A stretch of DNA of 64,000 bases, taken from Bacteroidia bacterium (GTDB lineage: Bacteria; Bacteroidota; Bacteroidia; J057). This document shows positions 43,499 to 52,674 of this stretch, piece after piece. The notes under the pieces were generated by a model. The model made no database searches, was not told where the DNA came from, and saw only the letters and a list, made by a program, of their open reading frames with translations. Position 1 is the stretch's first letter. Every line of letters starts with the position of its first letter. The position numbers were made by a program, and so were the translations under genes. The stretch is from assembly GCA_041391665.1 (NCBI GenBank), contig JAWKNO010000001.1:2170001-2234000 (forward strand). Direction: 5' to 3'.

Positions 43499-44197
43499 TT
43501 AATGCATGAGGCTTTCTTCGAAAGGTGTCTCTGAGGCAAAGCCATTGTTGACATAAATAATCCGGTCGGCAAACTGCATGAGCCGGGAGTCGTGAGTTAC
43601 GACCGTGACAGATTTTCCGGTTGTGGACAGCAGCTTTAACTCTTCCATGACGGTGGCTACACTTTTGATATCCAGCGAGGCTGTAGGTTCATCGCAGAGC
43701 ATAATTGCCGGATCGGTAACCAATGCGCGTGCGATTGCGGCTCTTTGCTGCTGACCACCGCTGAGCATTTTGGGAAGATTATTCATCCTGCTTTCCATCG
43801 CGACTTTTTCAAGGGCGGTCTCAGCCCGCTGCCGGGCTTCTTTTCGGCTTACACCCATCAGCAACAGCGGCTGCATCACGTTTTCCAGCGCAGTGAGTGG
43901 CGCCAGCAGGTTGAAACTCTGAAACACAAATCCGATGTTGTTGAGGCGGATATGGGCCAATGCTTTCTGCGGCAGACCGTTTACCCGTGTGTTGTTGATA
44001 TAAACATCTCCGCTTGTGGGGAAAATGACACAGCCCAACAGGGAGAGTAATGTGGTTTTTCCGGAACCGGAAGGACCTATGATCAGCGTCAGCTCGTTTC
44101 TTTTAAAGTCAAAGGAAGTGGGCTGTAAAGCTATTATAGTCGTATCCCCCGTTTTGTACTCCTTACTCGCTTGTTTTACGCTTGCAACTATATCCAT
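43499..44197 (-). CDS. DevA/MacB-like ABC transporter ATP-binding protein
   Basis: A 232-residue ATPase with Walker A GPSGSGKTT (41-49), Q-loop FVFQSFN, signature LSGGQQQR, Walker B IMLCDEPTASLD and switch His in VVTHD. It powers the efflux pump of the next three genes and is first in the operon. It is divergent from a MarR-type gene, which probably controls it. Confidence 0.92.
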   Translation of the reverse strand: MDIVASVKQASKEYKTGDTTIIALQPTSFDFKRNELTLIIGPSGSGKTTLLSLLGCVIFPTSGDVYINNTRVNGLPQKALAHIRLNNIGFVFQSFNLLAPLTALENVMQPLLLMGVSRKEARQRAETALEKVAMESRMNNLPKMLSGGQQQRAAIARALVTDPAIMLCDEPTASLDIKSVATVMEELKLLSTTGKSVTVVTHDSRLMQFADRIIYVNNGFASETPFEESLMH

Positions 44198-44260
44198 TTG
44201 GTACGTTGACGTTAATTATTTGGCAATATTAGTACAATAAAAATCTTTTTCCAATTTATT

Positions 44261-44294
44261 TTTGAATGATTTCGTACTTTTTTTTATATATTTG
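44261..44294 (+). promoter_or_regulatory. Bacteroidota-type promoter for the MarR-type gene
   Basis: A TAnnTTTG element (tatatttg, 44287-44294) has a tttg at 44261-44264, 22 bases upstream. This matches the -7/-33 form known for Bacteroidota sigma-ABfr, with a spacer slightly longer than usual. It lies 24 bases before the start of the regulator gene. Confidence 0.4.
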
Positions 44295-44317
44295 GGACGT
44301 TATAAATCTAAATAGGT

Positions 44318-44989
44318 ATGAATAAGAAAGAAATCCTCGTCGAACTGATTGAAAGACTATTTGCTTTTGAGGCTGAAAATATCAATATGGACTCATGGAA
44401 TATGGGGGATTTTATCGCTTACCTGAATGCCCAATACCATACTGAAAGCACCGAAATAAGGAAGCTGGAAGGGGAAAATGAGTCGTGGATGAACGATACC
44501 TATGGGGGCGTAAATCAGGACATTTCTATTTTAATCGTGCTGATGTCCAAATACGCCAAGCTCTATACCAAGAAAGCACTGAAAGAAAGCCCGATTCAGA
44601 CTACTGAAGAATTTGCCTTTCTCATTACCTTACTGACGCACGAAAGCCTGACGAAAACTGAGCTTGTCAATAAGATGATTATGGAAAAAACTTCCGGGGC
44701 GGAAGTTTTGAAGCGATTGCTTAAGCAAAAACTTATCCGGCAATTTGAAGATATGCAGGACAAGCGGAGTGTAAGAGTCGCAATTACCGACGCCGGACGG
44801 CGGGAGATTATTGGCATTTTGCCGGAGATGAGCAAGGTGTCGGACGTTGTGGTGGGCAATCTCGACCAGAATGAAAGAAATACCCTTGCATTTCTGTTAA
44901 AAAAACTGGACTACTACCACAATGATATTTTTATGAATAAGCGCAGTGCCGGGCTGGAAGACCTGATCCACGAGGGGCCCGGTATATAA
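44318..44989 (+). CDS. MarR-family transcription regulator
   Basis: A 223-residue protein with a winged helix-turn-helix in about residues 88-160: TTEEFAFLITLLTHESLTKTELVNKMIMEKTSGAEVLKRLLKQKLI, then DKRSVRVAITDAGRREI as the wing. This is the MarR pattern. An N-terminal extension of about 60 residues may form the dimer. Divergent from the efflux operon across 120 bases, so most likely it represses or senses substrates of that pump. Confidence 0.85.
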   Translation: MNKKEILVELIERLFAFEAENINMDSWNMGDFIAYLNAQYHTESTEIRKLEGENESWMNDTYGGVNQDISILIVLMSKYAKLYTKKALKESPIQTTEEFAFLITLLTHESLTKTELVNKMIMEKTSGAEVLKRLLKQKLIRQFEDMQDKRSVRVAITDAGRREIIGILPEMSKVSDVVVGNLDQNERNTLAFLLKKLDYYHNDIFMNKRSAGLEDLIHEGPGI

Positions 44990-45002
44990 TTTTCCTCTTT
45001 AA

Positions 45003-45053
45003 AAAATGCCCGGGGGCGCGGAGACATGGGGTTGTGTGTCTCTGCGCCCCCGG
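45003..45053. terminator. Strong GC-rich hairpin terminator
   Basis: The arms 45010-45026 and 45037-45053 pair over 17 bases with one G-U pair and a 10-base loop; the core is ccgggggcgc. The AAAAAA at 45001-45006 is a T-run on the minus strand, so it ends the minus-strand gene at 45072 and may also stop the convergent MarR-type gene. Confidence 0.88.
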
Positions 45054-45071
45054 CAATACATACGGCGCGGC

Positions 45072-45872
45072 TTAGTGTTTTACATTTCCGTACTTATCCA
45101 CCCGCTCCCATATAAAGTCTCTCACCCCGTCCATTCCGTCGATGATGGACATGGAAGTGCGGTGGATGACATTGAGATACTGGGTGTATAAAAAGGTTTC
45201 CTGGCTGTTGAGTTTTGCATTTCCCTGAAACGTGTAGTAGTATTTATTCTGGTTGATGGTCATATTCAGCCCTTTGGCGGTGAGGTCGGAAATGGTTGTC
45301 TCGAATATGAAATTGTCTCCCATCTCGGTGATTTCTTTGATCTGGAGTATATTGTCATAGACCACATAGTTGTACAACGTTCCGGTCTGGTTTGTTTTTC
45401 CTACAAATACAGTCCCATCGCCCAAAAATTTAAATACTTCGCCATTTGTTTCCCACTGGCCGGTGAGCTGGTAAAACAGGGATTCGGAGCGAAGTCTGAC
45501 TTTTTTCCATTCTTCCAAAACGGGTGCGCCTTTATATGTGTAATTCCAGCTTGTTCCTTCCGGGGCATAATACATCACAAAACCCTTCTGGCTGAAGTTC
45601 CGGATTTCATATACTTGTTTGTCTCCGTTAAAATACTGGAGAATCAGTTGTTTACCATCCCAGGAATAGGCGCCCCAGCCGTATAGTGGATCGACATAAC
45701 CGCCTTTATAGTCCCATTGAACATGGAAGAAACCATCGGGTAGCAAAACGAGGTTGCTGGAAGTCCCGCCCGGTGTTTCATAGGTACCTAAAGAGAACCA
45801 GGTGCCTGCAATGTTTTGTCCAAAAGCAAAAGAAGAAAGTGCCATGAGGATAAAAAATGTGATCGGTTTCAT
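45072..45872 (-). CDS. Secreted protein with lipocalin-like repeats
   Basis: A 266-residue protein with a signal peptide (residues 1-18, FAFG). Mature part begins QNIAGTWFSLGTYE and, in the second half, YQLTGQWETNGEVFKFLGDGT, each a lipocalin-like G-x-W start. Two beta-barrel-like halves are thus likely. No family can be named with confidence. It stands alone between two terminators. Confidence 0.7.
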   Translation of the reverse strand: MKPITFFILMALSSFAFGQNIAGTWFSLGTYETPGGTSSNLVLLPDGFFHVQWDYKGGYVDPLYGWGAYSWDGKQLILQYFNGDKQVYEIRNFSQKGFVMYYAPEGTSWNYTYKGAPVLEEWKKVRLRSESLFYQLTGQWETNGEVFKFLGDGTVFVGKTNQTGTLYNYVVYDNILQIKEITEMGDNFIFETTISDLTAKGLNMTINQNKYYYTFQGNAKLNSQETFLYTQYLNVIHRTSMSIIDGMDGVRDFIWERVDKYGNVKH

Positions 45873-46023
45873 AATGATAAATTTTGAATGTGGGTGAAAA
45901 ATTGGTTTGTCGTATGATCACAAAGGTGGGACAAATGGCAGGGCAGGAGGTATCAGCTATGTCGCAATTGATTTTGATTATGTTGCAAAAATAGATGGAT
46001 GGCCCAAATTTGATGAAAAAGCC

Positions 46024-46058
46024 AAAGCGCAAACCCCAAAAGGAGCTTGCGCTTTTTT
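46024..46058. terminator. Hairpin terminator of the PFOR operon
   Basis: The 9-base arms aaagcgcaa (46024-46032) and ttgcgcttt (46047-46055) are perfect and 14 bases apart. A T-run (46053-46058) lies on the plus strand and an A-rich run (atgaaaaagcc) just before the left arm gives T residues on the minus strand. It sits about 65 bases beyond the stop of the last gene of the minus-strand operon. Confidence 0.72.
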
Positions 46059-46122
46059 AAACTCAAAAAAATCAGCCTGGTATTTTTTTATGGAGGTGGG
46101 AATACCTTCCTGGCTTTTCCCA

Positions 46123-47115
46123 TCACGCTCCTTCGAGAATGCGAATATAATTGGCGCGCTCAAATGCGGTCGGATCGCTGACGTTTTGCTGGCTCATGAC
46201 ACCTCTGAAGTCTTCGACTGATTTGAAGTTTTTGGCTTCCATCCAGTTGGCAATTTCGTAGTTCATCGCTGCAAGTACGCCTATACCGTGTTTGTAAAGT
46301 GCGGAGGCTGTCATCGCGATATCTGCACCTGCCAGCAGGTATTTGATCACTTCTGTAGCACTGTTGACGCCGGTCGTCGCGGCCATGGCGGCTTTGGTTT
46401 TTCCGTACAACATCGATATCCAAAGTAGTGGCAGCCGCAGCTCATTGGGATGACTGTACTCCAGGTTTGACAACACTTTGAGTTCGTCTATGTCAAAATC
46501 TGGCTGGTAAAACCGGTTAAACAATACCAGTGCGTCGGCACCTTCCTGTTCCAGCTTCATCGCCATATTTCCCATGGAAGAAAAATATGGGTTGAGTTTG
46601 ACAGCGATAGGTATCTCTACAGTAGCTTTGAGCTTTTTCACAATGTCTAAATACCGCTGCTCGACGTCTAAAGCGGTGAGTCGAAAATCGCCTGGGATAT
46701 AAAACACATTCACTTCCAGGGCATCCGCTCCAGCCTGCTCCATTTGCCCTGCATATTCTATCCAACCCTCATCCGTAATACCGTTGAGACTCGCGATAAT
46801 TGGCATATCGACTCTTTCTTTGGCGCGGCGGATGATGTCCAGATATTTTTCAGTGCCTACACGGTATTCGTCTATGTCGGGAAAATAGCCTGAGGCTTCG
46901 GCAAATATGTTGGAGGTCGCAGAGAAAATATTGTCATTGAAGGCGTTTTCTCTTTTGATCTGTTCTTCAAACAGGGAGAACATCACGACGGCGCCTGCGC
47001 CCATGTCTTCCATTTTGACAATATTCTCCACTTTCTCAGACAGCGGACATGCCGACACCACGAGCGGAGACCGCAGTTCCAGGCCCATATAGGTTGTTTT
47101 CAGCTTAGGATTCAT
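46123..47115 (-). CDS. Dihydroorotate dehydrogenase-like protein (PFOR-linked)
   Basis: A 330-residue TIM-barrel flavoprotein of the DHOD-like group. Conserved parts are YMGLELRSPLVVSACPLS, MPIIASLNG, GADALEVNVFYIP, IPIAVKLNPYFSS and AGADIAMTASALYKHG, which together form the FMN site. The set often found next to nifJ is not a true PyrD and its substrate is unknown. Last gene of the operon, 18 bases after PFOR. Confidence 0.88.
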   Translation of the reverse strand: MNPKLKTTYMGLELRSPLVVSACPLSEKVENIVKMEDMGAGAVVMFSLFEEQIKRENAFNDNIFSATSNIFAEASGYFPDIDEYRVGTEKYLDIIRRAKERVDMPIIASLNGITDEGWIEYAGQMEQAGADALEVNVFYIPGDFRLTALDVEQRYLDIVKKLKATVEIPIAVKLNPYFSSMGNMAMKLEQEGADALVLFNRFYQPDFDIDELKVLSNLEYSHPNELRLPLLWISMLYGKTKAAMAATTGVNSATEVIKYLLAGADIAMTASALYKHGIGVLAAMNYEIANWMEAKNFKSVEDFRGVMSQQNVSDPTAFERANYIRILEGA

Positions 47116-47133
47116 GAATCAGAAATTAAGGGT

Positions 47134-50100
47134 TTACATGACGGGTTGGAAGTCGCTTGATTTCCAGGTTGACATATCTTCGTAGGTTTGCCACCGGAGA
47201 TCCACCATTTCCTGAGCCAGCGTCATCAGTCGTTCTGCTTCTTCGGGATTGGTTCTGGTGAGAATCTTATACCTCAGTTCGTTGTACGCGTAATCTTTCA
47301 GCTTGATGGTCGGTCTCGGAGAATCAAGCACAAATGGATTTTTACCGGCTTTGCGCAAGGAAGGGTTGTACCGTATCAATGGCCAGTATCCGGAAGCTAC
47401 TGCCAGATCCTGTTGCGTGAGGCCTTTTTCCATATTGATGCCATGGGCGATACAATGGCTGTAAGCGAGAATCAATGAAGGGCCGGGGAATGCCTCCGCT
47501 TCGCGCAGGGCGAGCAGTGTCTGTTGCGGATTGGCCCCCATCGCGATTTGCGCCACATATACGTTGCCGTAAGAAATGGCCTGCATAGCCAGGTCTTTTT
47601 TACCCACCCGTTTTCCTGCCGCTGCAAATTTGGCGGTAGCCGCTGTCGGCGTTGCTTTTGAGGATTGTCCGCCGGTATTGGAATATACCTCCGTATCCAG
47701 CACCAGAATATTGATGTTTTTTCCACTGGCCATGGCGTGATCCACACCAGAAGAACCAATATCATAAGCCCATCCATCACCTCCTACCAGCCATACACTT
47801 CGCGGTGAGAGGCTGTCTGCCAGCGACAAAAGATTTTGTGCTTCGGGTGAGTCAAGCATCAGCAGCCGGGCCTTGAGGGTGGCGATATTCATCCGCTGTT
47901 TCTCAATCTCTGACTCCCGGCTTGTTGGCGCACTCAGTATGTCGTCCACCAGGGTATGGTCCAGCACAGGGCGGAGCTTTTCCAAAAGGCCTATCGCAAT
48001 GTCTCTGTGTTTGTCTGCGGTGACGCGCATGCCTAGGCCAAACTCTGCATTGTCTTCAAACAGTGAGTTGGACCATGCGGGTCCTCTTCCGTCTTTATTG
48101 GTTGTCCACGGTGTGGTAGGCAGGTTTCCGCCATAAATGGAAGAACAACCGGTGGCATTTGCAACAATCAGCCGGTCTCCAAACAACTGGGAGAGCAACC
48201 TTACATAGGGTGTTTCCCCACAACCCGCACATGCGCCGGAGAACTCAAACAATGGCTCCAGAAACTGCGCGCCTCTGACCAGCGAAAAGTCGAGCTTGGA
48301 GCGGTCATTGACGGGTATTTTTTCAAAGAAATCAATATTTAGCCGCTCTTTTTCCAGCAAAGGCGCTTTTTCTTTCATATTGATGGCTTTGACAGTGCGA
48401 TCCTGTGGATCCGTTACCGGACAAACTTCCACACAGAGGTTGCAACCCGTGCAGTCTTCAAGATAAACCTCCAACGCATACTGCGTGGCAGGGAATCCCC
48501 GTGCATTGATCGGCGCAGATTTGAAATCCTGAGGTGCTTCTTTCAGATAGTCTTCATGGAAAAATTTGGCTCTGATGACACTATGCGGACATACAAAGCT
48601 GCAATTTCCACATTGGATACACAGGTCTGGCTCCCAAACCGGAACCGAGTCGGAAACATTTCGTTTTTCCCATTTCGTCGTACCACTCGGATAAGTGCCA
48701 TCTTCGGGAAGCATACTTACGGGCAGTTGGTCGCCCTGACCGCTCATCATCATGCCGGTGACTTCCTGTACAAAAGCTGGCGCATGTTGAGGGATAAGTT
48801 TTTGCTGTTTTTTCAGACTGTCTGCAATCCGGGCAGTATTTACTTCATATAGATTGGCCAAAGTGGCATCTACTGCTTTGAAGTTTTGATCAATGGCAGA
48901 CTGACCTTTTTTCGCGTAGGTTTTTTTGATAGCCTTTTTAATACTTTCTATGGCTTCTTCTTTGGGTAAAACACCTGAAAGCGCGAAAAAACAGGTTTGC
49001 ATGATGGTATTGATCCGGCTTCCCATTCCCGTTTCACGGGCTACACCGGAGGCATCTATTACATAAAATTTAAGTTTTTTGTCCAGAATCGTTTGCTGTA
49101 CACTTTGTGGAAGCTGATCCCAGACTTCATCTGCTGAGTAAGGACTGTTTAACAAAAATGTTGCACCTTTTTTGGCATAGGAGAGCATTTCTGTTTTGTC
49201 AATGAAGTTGTATTTATGGCAGGCAATAAAATCTGCCTGTTTGATCAGGTAGGGCGCGTGGATCGGATTTTTACCAAACCGCAGGTGGGAAACAGTCTGT
49301 GCACCTGATTTTTTGGAGTCATAGACAAAATACCCCTGTGCATACATATCGGTATTTTCTCCGATAATCTTAATACTGTTTTTATTGGCGCCTACCGTAC
49401 CGTCTGCTCCCAATCCAAAAAATAGTGCCTGAGTCATGCTCGAATCAGGAATTTCCAGGGCAGCATCATAATCGAGGCTGGAAAAAGTTACATCATCGTT
49501 GATACCGATGGTGAAGTGGTTTTTGGGGGAATCTTTTTTCAGTTCGTCGAATATACCTTTGACCATCCCAGGGGTAAATTCTTTGGAAGAAAGCCCGTAC
49601 CTGCCGCCTGTGACATCGATCCATGCTGGGATTTTTTTCTGTTGCCATGCTTCCGACAGTGTGCTCAGTACATCCTGATACATAGGCTCGCCGATGGCTC
49701 CGGGTTCTTTGGTTCTGTCCATGACGACCACTTTCTGAACCGTGGGAGGCAGTGCATCGATGAAAGCCTGTGAGAAAAACGGGCGATACAGTCTGACCTG
49801 AAGGACCCCTGTTTTTTCGCCGGTTTCATTGAGAAACCGGGAAGTTTCGATGGCAGTCTCAGCTCCGGAACCCATGATCACCATCACCCTGGTGGCATCT
49901 TTAGGCCCAAAGTAGTCAAACAAACGATATTGTCTGCCGGTCAGCTGGGCAAAGACATCCATTTTTTGCTGGACGATGCCTGGGGTATTGAGATACCAGG
50001 GATTGACGGTTTCCCTTCCCTGAAAATATACATCAGGATTTTGCGCTGTACCTCTGATAAACGGATGATCGGGACTAAGCCCGCGTTTTCTGTGGGCGAT

Positions 50101-50706
50101 TACATCCTGATCGGAGATCATGGCGCGAATCTGTTCCTCTGATAACAGCACGATTTTGCTGACTTCGTGAGAAGTACGGAACCCGTCGAAGAAGTGTATA
50201 AAAGGTATGCGGGATTTCAGGGTGGCGGCCTGTGCAATCAATGCCATGTCGTGTGCTTCCTGCACAGAAGCGGATGACAGTAAGGCAAAACCTGTAGTCC
50301 GGGCAGCCATTACGTCACTATGATCGCCAAAAATAGAAAGCCCCTGAGCTGCCAGTGATCTTGCTGCAACATTAAAAACGGTCGGGGTAAGTTCTCCGGC
50401 GATTTTATACATGTTGGGCAACATCAGCATCAGGCCCTGCGAAGCCGTAAATGTCGTAGTCAGCGAACCGGTTTGAAGCGCACCGTGGACAGCACCTGCA
50501 GCGCCGCCTTCACTTTGCATCTCAATGACTTCGGGGATATTCCCCCAAATATTGGAGATGCCTTTTGATGACCATTCGTCTGCAAATTCGGCCATCGCAG
50601 ATGAAGGTGTAATCGGATAAATGGCGCATACTTCATTGACCCGGTAGGCAACAAAAGCCGCCGCTTCATTTCCATCTATCGTGATATATCTTTTCGAGTC
50701 ACTCAT
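47134..50706 (-). CDS. nifJ: Pyruvate:ferredoxin (flavodoxin) oxidoreductase
   Basis: A 1190-residue single-chain PFOR. The N-terminal domain starts ITIDGNEAAAFVAYRVNEV; two 4Fe-4S motifs lie at about 693-706 (CIQCGNCSFVCP) and 750-763 (CTGCNLCVEVCP); a third cluster is suggested by CAGCGETPYVRLL; the thiamine diphosphate domain has GDGWAYDIG (about 975) and TEVYSNTGGQ. It oxidises pyruvate to acetyl-CoA with reduction of ferredoxin or flavodoxin. Middle gene of the operon, 32 bases after the GltD-like flavoprotein. Full length, no frameshift. Confidence 0.95.
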   Translation of the reverse strand: MSDSKRYITIDGNEAAAFVAYRVNEVCAIYPITPSSAMAEFADEWSSKGISNIWGNIPEVIEMQSEGGAAGAVHGALQTGSLTTTFTASQGLMLMLPNMYKIAGELTPTVFNVAARSLAAQGLSIFGDHSDVMAARTTGFALLSSASVQEAHDMALIAQAATLKSRIPFIHFFDGFRTSHEVSKIVLLSEEQIRAMISDQDVIAHRKRGLSPDHPFIRGTAQNPDVYFQGRETVNPWYLNTPGIVQQKMDVFAQLTGRQYRLFDYFGPKDATRVMVIMGSGAETAIETSRFLNETGEKTGVLQVRLYRPFFSQAFIDALPPTVQKVVVMDRTKEPGAIGEPMYQDVLSTLSEAWQQKKIPAWIDVTGGRYGLSSKEFTPGMVKGIFDELKKDSPKNHFTIGINDDVTFSSLDYDAALEIPDSSMTQALFFGLGADGTVGANKNSIKIIGENTDMYAQGYFVYDSKKSGAQTVSHLRFGKNPIHAPYLIKQADFIACHKYNFIDKTEMLSYAKKGATFLLNSPYSADEVWDQLPQSVQQTILDKKLKFYVIDASGVARETGMGSRINTIMQTCFFALSGVLPKEEAIESIKKAIKKTYAKKGQSAIDQNFKAVDATLANLYEVNTARIADSLKKQQKLIPQHAPAFVQEVTGMMMSGQGDQLPVSMLPEDGTYPSGTTKWEKRNVSDSVPVWEPDLCIQCGNCSFVCPHSVIRAKFFHEDYLKEAPQDFKSAPINARGFPATQYALEVYLEDCTGCNLCVEVCPVTDPQDRTVKAINMKEKAPLLEKERLNIDFFEKIPVNDRSKLDFSLVRGAQFLEPLFEFSGACAGCGETPYVRLLSQLFGDRLIVANATGCSSIYGGNLPTTPWTTNKDGRGPAWSNSLFEDNAEFGLGMRVTADKHRDIAIGLLEKLRPVLDHTLVDDILSAPTSRESEIEKQRMNIATLKARLLMLDSPEAQNLLSLADSLSPRSVWLVGGDGWAYDIGSSGVDHAMASGKNINILVLDTEVYSNTGGQSSKATPTAATAKFAAAGKRVGKKDLAMQAISYGNVYVAQIAMGANPQQTLLALREAEAFPGPSLILAYSHCIAHGINMEKGLTQQDLAVASGYWPLIRYNPSLRKAGKNPFVLDSPRPTIKLKDYAYNELRYKILTRTNPEEAERLMTLAQEMVDLRWQTYEDMSTWKSSDFQPVM

Positions 50707-50738
50707 TTGTCGTTTTTTTTCTGGCGTAAATCATTGGG

Positions 50739-52391
50739 TTAGGCCTCCTCGTCAATCATCTCAATGGCATGACATGGGCATTGCTCATAACACACTGCGC
50801 ATCCGGTGCAGGCGTTGTAGTTATAGGCATACCGCTTGCCTGGCCCGAGTTTAATAATGGCATCTTCAGGACATGCGCTGAAACAGCCGTCGCATTCGAA
50901 ACAATTGCCGCATGACAGGCATCGCATGGCTTCGTATTTAGCCTCTGTATTTGTCAGGCCGGCCACTACTTCGGTAAAATCGCGGACTCTTATCTCGGGC
51001 TCTTTGTGGATTTGCTCTTTTTGTGGTGCTTCAGTTTGATACCACATATGGAGCCTTTCAAAACCTACAATGGGATGTTTGGCTTCTTTCTGCCAGGTTT
51101 TTTCCCGCAAATAAGCATCAATATGCCGGGCCGCTTTTTTGCCATGGCCAACAGCAATCGTTACGGTTCGCTCACTGGGGACCATATCCCCTCCGGCAAA
51201 TATGCCTTCATATCCTGTCATCATGGCTTCGCTGACGATAACCGTTCCGTCGCGGTCAAATTCTATACCGGGTATGTCTCTCAGGAAACCTGTATCGGTG
51301 TTCTGGCCAAGGGCGAGAATAAGTGAATCTGCATCCAGGTCTTCATATTCTCCCGTACCTACCGGTCTTCCGTTTTCAATTCGCATGATTTCCACTTTGA
51401 AGGTGGAATGGTCAATTTCCTTGATGGTTCGAAGCCAGTTGATTTTTACGCCTTCAGAAAGTGCTTCCGCCGCTTCAAAATCGTGGGCAGGCATATGCTC
51501 GCGGTCGCGGCGGTAGATAATGAGGGGTTCGTAGCCCAGACGTTTGGCGACACGTGCTGCGTCCATTGCGGTATTACCACCGCCGTAAATGGCCACTTTC
51601 CGGCCCAGTTTGGGTGCATTTCCGTGTTCTACTCCTTTGAGAAAAGTAAGCGCATCAATGATTTGTCCGGCATCTCTCGCCGGAATATCCACTTTCTGCG
51701 AAATATGCGCTCCCACAGCGATAAAAACTGCATCAAAATTTCCCGCTTCTTTTTCTGCCAGGACATTTTCGACTTTGTGGTTGAGGACAATTTTTACCCC
51801 CATTTCTTCGATTCGCCTGATTTCGGCATTGAGCTCTTCCCTTGGCAACCGGTATGACGGAATGCCAAAGTGCATCATACCCCCTGCTACCGGGCCCGCT
51901 TCGTGAATTTCGACGGTATGTCCCAGCCGGGTGAGATGATAGGCGGCAGAAAGGCCGCTCGGCCCTGCACCGATAATGAGGATTTTTTTCCCGCTTTTTT
52001 TCTTTGGCACCGGAACTTTCCATCCCTCTTTTATCGCCATATCACCCAAAAACCGCTCGACCGCATGGATCGAAACCGTGCTGTCGATAGAGGTTCGGTT
52101 ACAACTGCTTTCGCAGGGGTGATAACATACCCTGCCATGAATGGCAGGCATGGGGTTGTCTTCAATGAGTTTTTGCCAGGCCGCTTCGTATTGCTCTACT
52201 CTGACTAAGGATAACCAGGCCTGAATATTTTCCCCTGCCGGACATGCGTTGTTGCATGGGGGGAGAAAATCAACGTAGATGGGTTTTTGGTCTCGCTTAG
52301 GTCCTGTCCCTTTACCATGACTCTGTAAGTCAGGGGGAGAGGTGAGGTCTTTTTTGTCGATGGGCATATGCTCTGTATGGTTTTTCGCCAT
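50739..52391 (-). CDS. GltD-like FAD/NAD(P) and iron-sulfur oxidoreductase
   Basis: A 550-residue protein of the glutamate synthase small subunit/NADPH-oxidoreductase family. An N-terminal Cys region (CNNACPAGENIQ at about 46; CYHPCESSCNR near 93) suits a 4Fe-4S helical domain, then the FAD motif ILIIGAGPSGLSAAYHL (about 145), the NAD(P) motif AIYGGGNTAMDAARVAKR, and a C-terminal ferredoxin-like tail with CLSCGNCFECDGCFSACP and CTGCAVCYEQCP. It probably moves electrons between NAD(P)H and ferredoxin for PFOR. No glutamate synthase large subunit is present, so a GltD function is unlikely. First gene of the operon. Confidence 0.9.
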   Translation of the reverse strand: MAKNHTEHMPIDKKDLTSPPDLQSHGKGTGPKRDQKPIYVDFLPPCNNACPAGENIQAWLSLVRVEQYEAAWQKLIEDNPMPAIHGRVCYHPCESSCNRTSIDSTVSIHAVERFLGDMAIKEGWKVPVPKKKSGKKILIIGAGPSGLSAAYHLTRLGHTVEIHEAGPVAGGMMHFGIPSYRLPREELNAEIRRIEEMGVKIVLNHKVENVLAEKEAGNFDAVFIAVGAHISQKVDIPARDAGQIIDALTFLKGVEHGNAPKLGRKVAIYGGGNTAMDAARVAKRLGYEPLIIYRRDREHMPAHDFEAAEALSEGVKINWLRTIKEIDHSTFKVEIMRIENGRPVGTGEYEDLDADSLILALGQNTDTGFLRDIPGIEFDRDGTVIVSEAMMTGYEGIFAGGDMVPSERTVTIAVGHGKKAARHIDAYLREKTWQKEAKHPIVGFERLHMWYQTEAPQKEQIHKEPEIRVRDFTEVVAGLTNTEAKYEAMRCLSCGNCFECDGCFSACPEDAIIKLGPGKRYAYNYNACTGCAVCYEQCPCHAIEMIDEEA

Positions 52392-52430
52392 ACAAATTGC
52401 CTTTATCCTTTTCCTTTAGGTATGAAAATA

Positions 52431-52470
52431 ATCACTTTAAAGAGTGATATGTGTCAGCTTTTTAAGTGAT
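52431..52470. promoter_or_regulatory. Palindromic elements in the PFOR/methyltransferase spacer
   Basis: The 6-base arms atcact (52431-52436) and agtgat (52443-52448) frame ttaaag; the arm atcactt (52431-52437) also pairs with aagtgat at 52464-52470. A related gtgtcactt occurs at 52652-52660. Such repeated TCACTT-type sites between divergent genes suggest an operator for a dimeric regulator, here unnamed. The spacer (52392-52674) holds no gene that I can support. Confidence 0.35.
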
Positions 52471-52674
52471 AATAGTCTGTGGAAATACCTCTCATGAAGT
52501 GGTTGGCTCACAACCTCCTAAATATTGGGTTTACAACATTTGCATACAGTTTTATCCGGGGGAAGTATGAATTGTACGCCACAATCTGCGGATATATTTT
52601 CCGGAATTTTTGCCGATAGTTGTGTAGATTGTTGATGAAGGACAGTGAAAGGTGTCACTTAAAATGTTATACCA

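Noticed and set aside
50739..52391. Glutamate synthase small subunit
   Set aside because: No large subunit gene is present; the protein has an added ferredoxin-like tail and lies in a PFOR operon.
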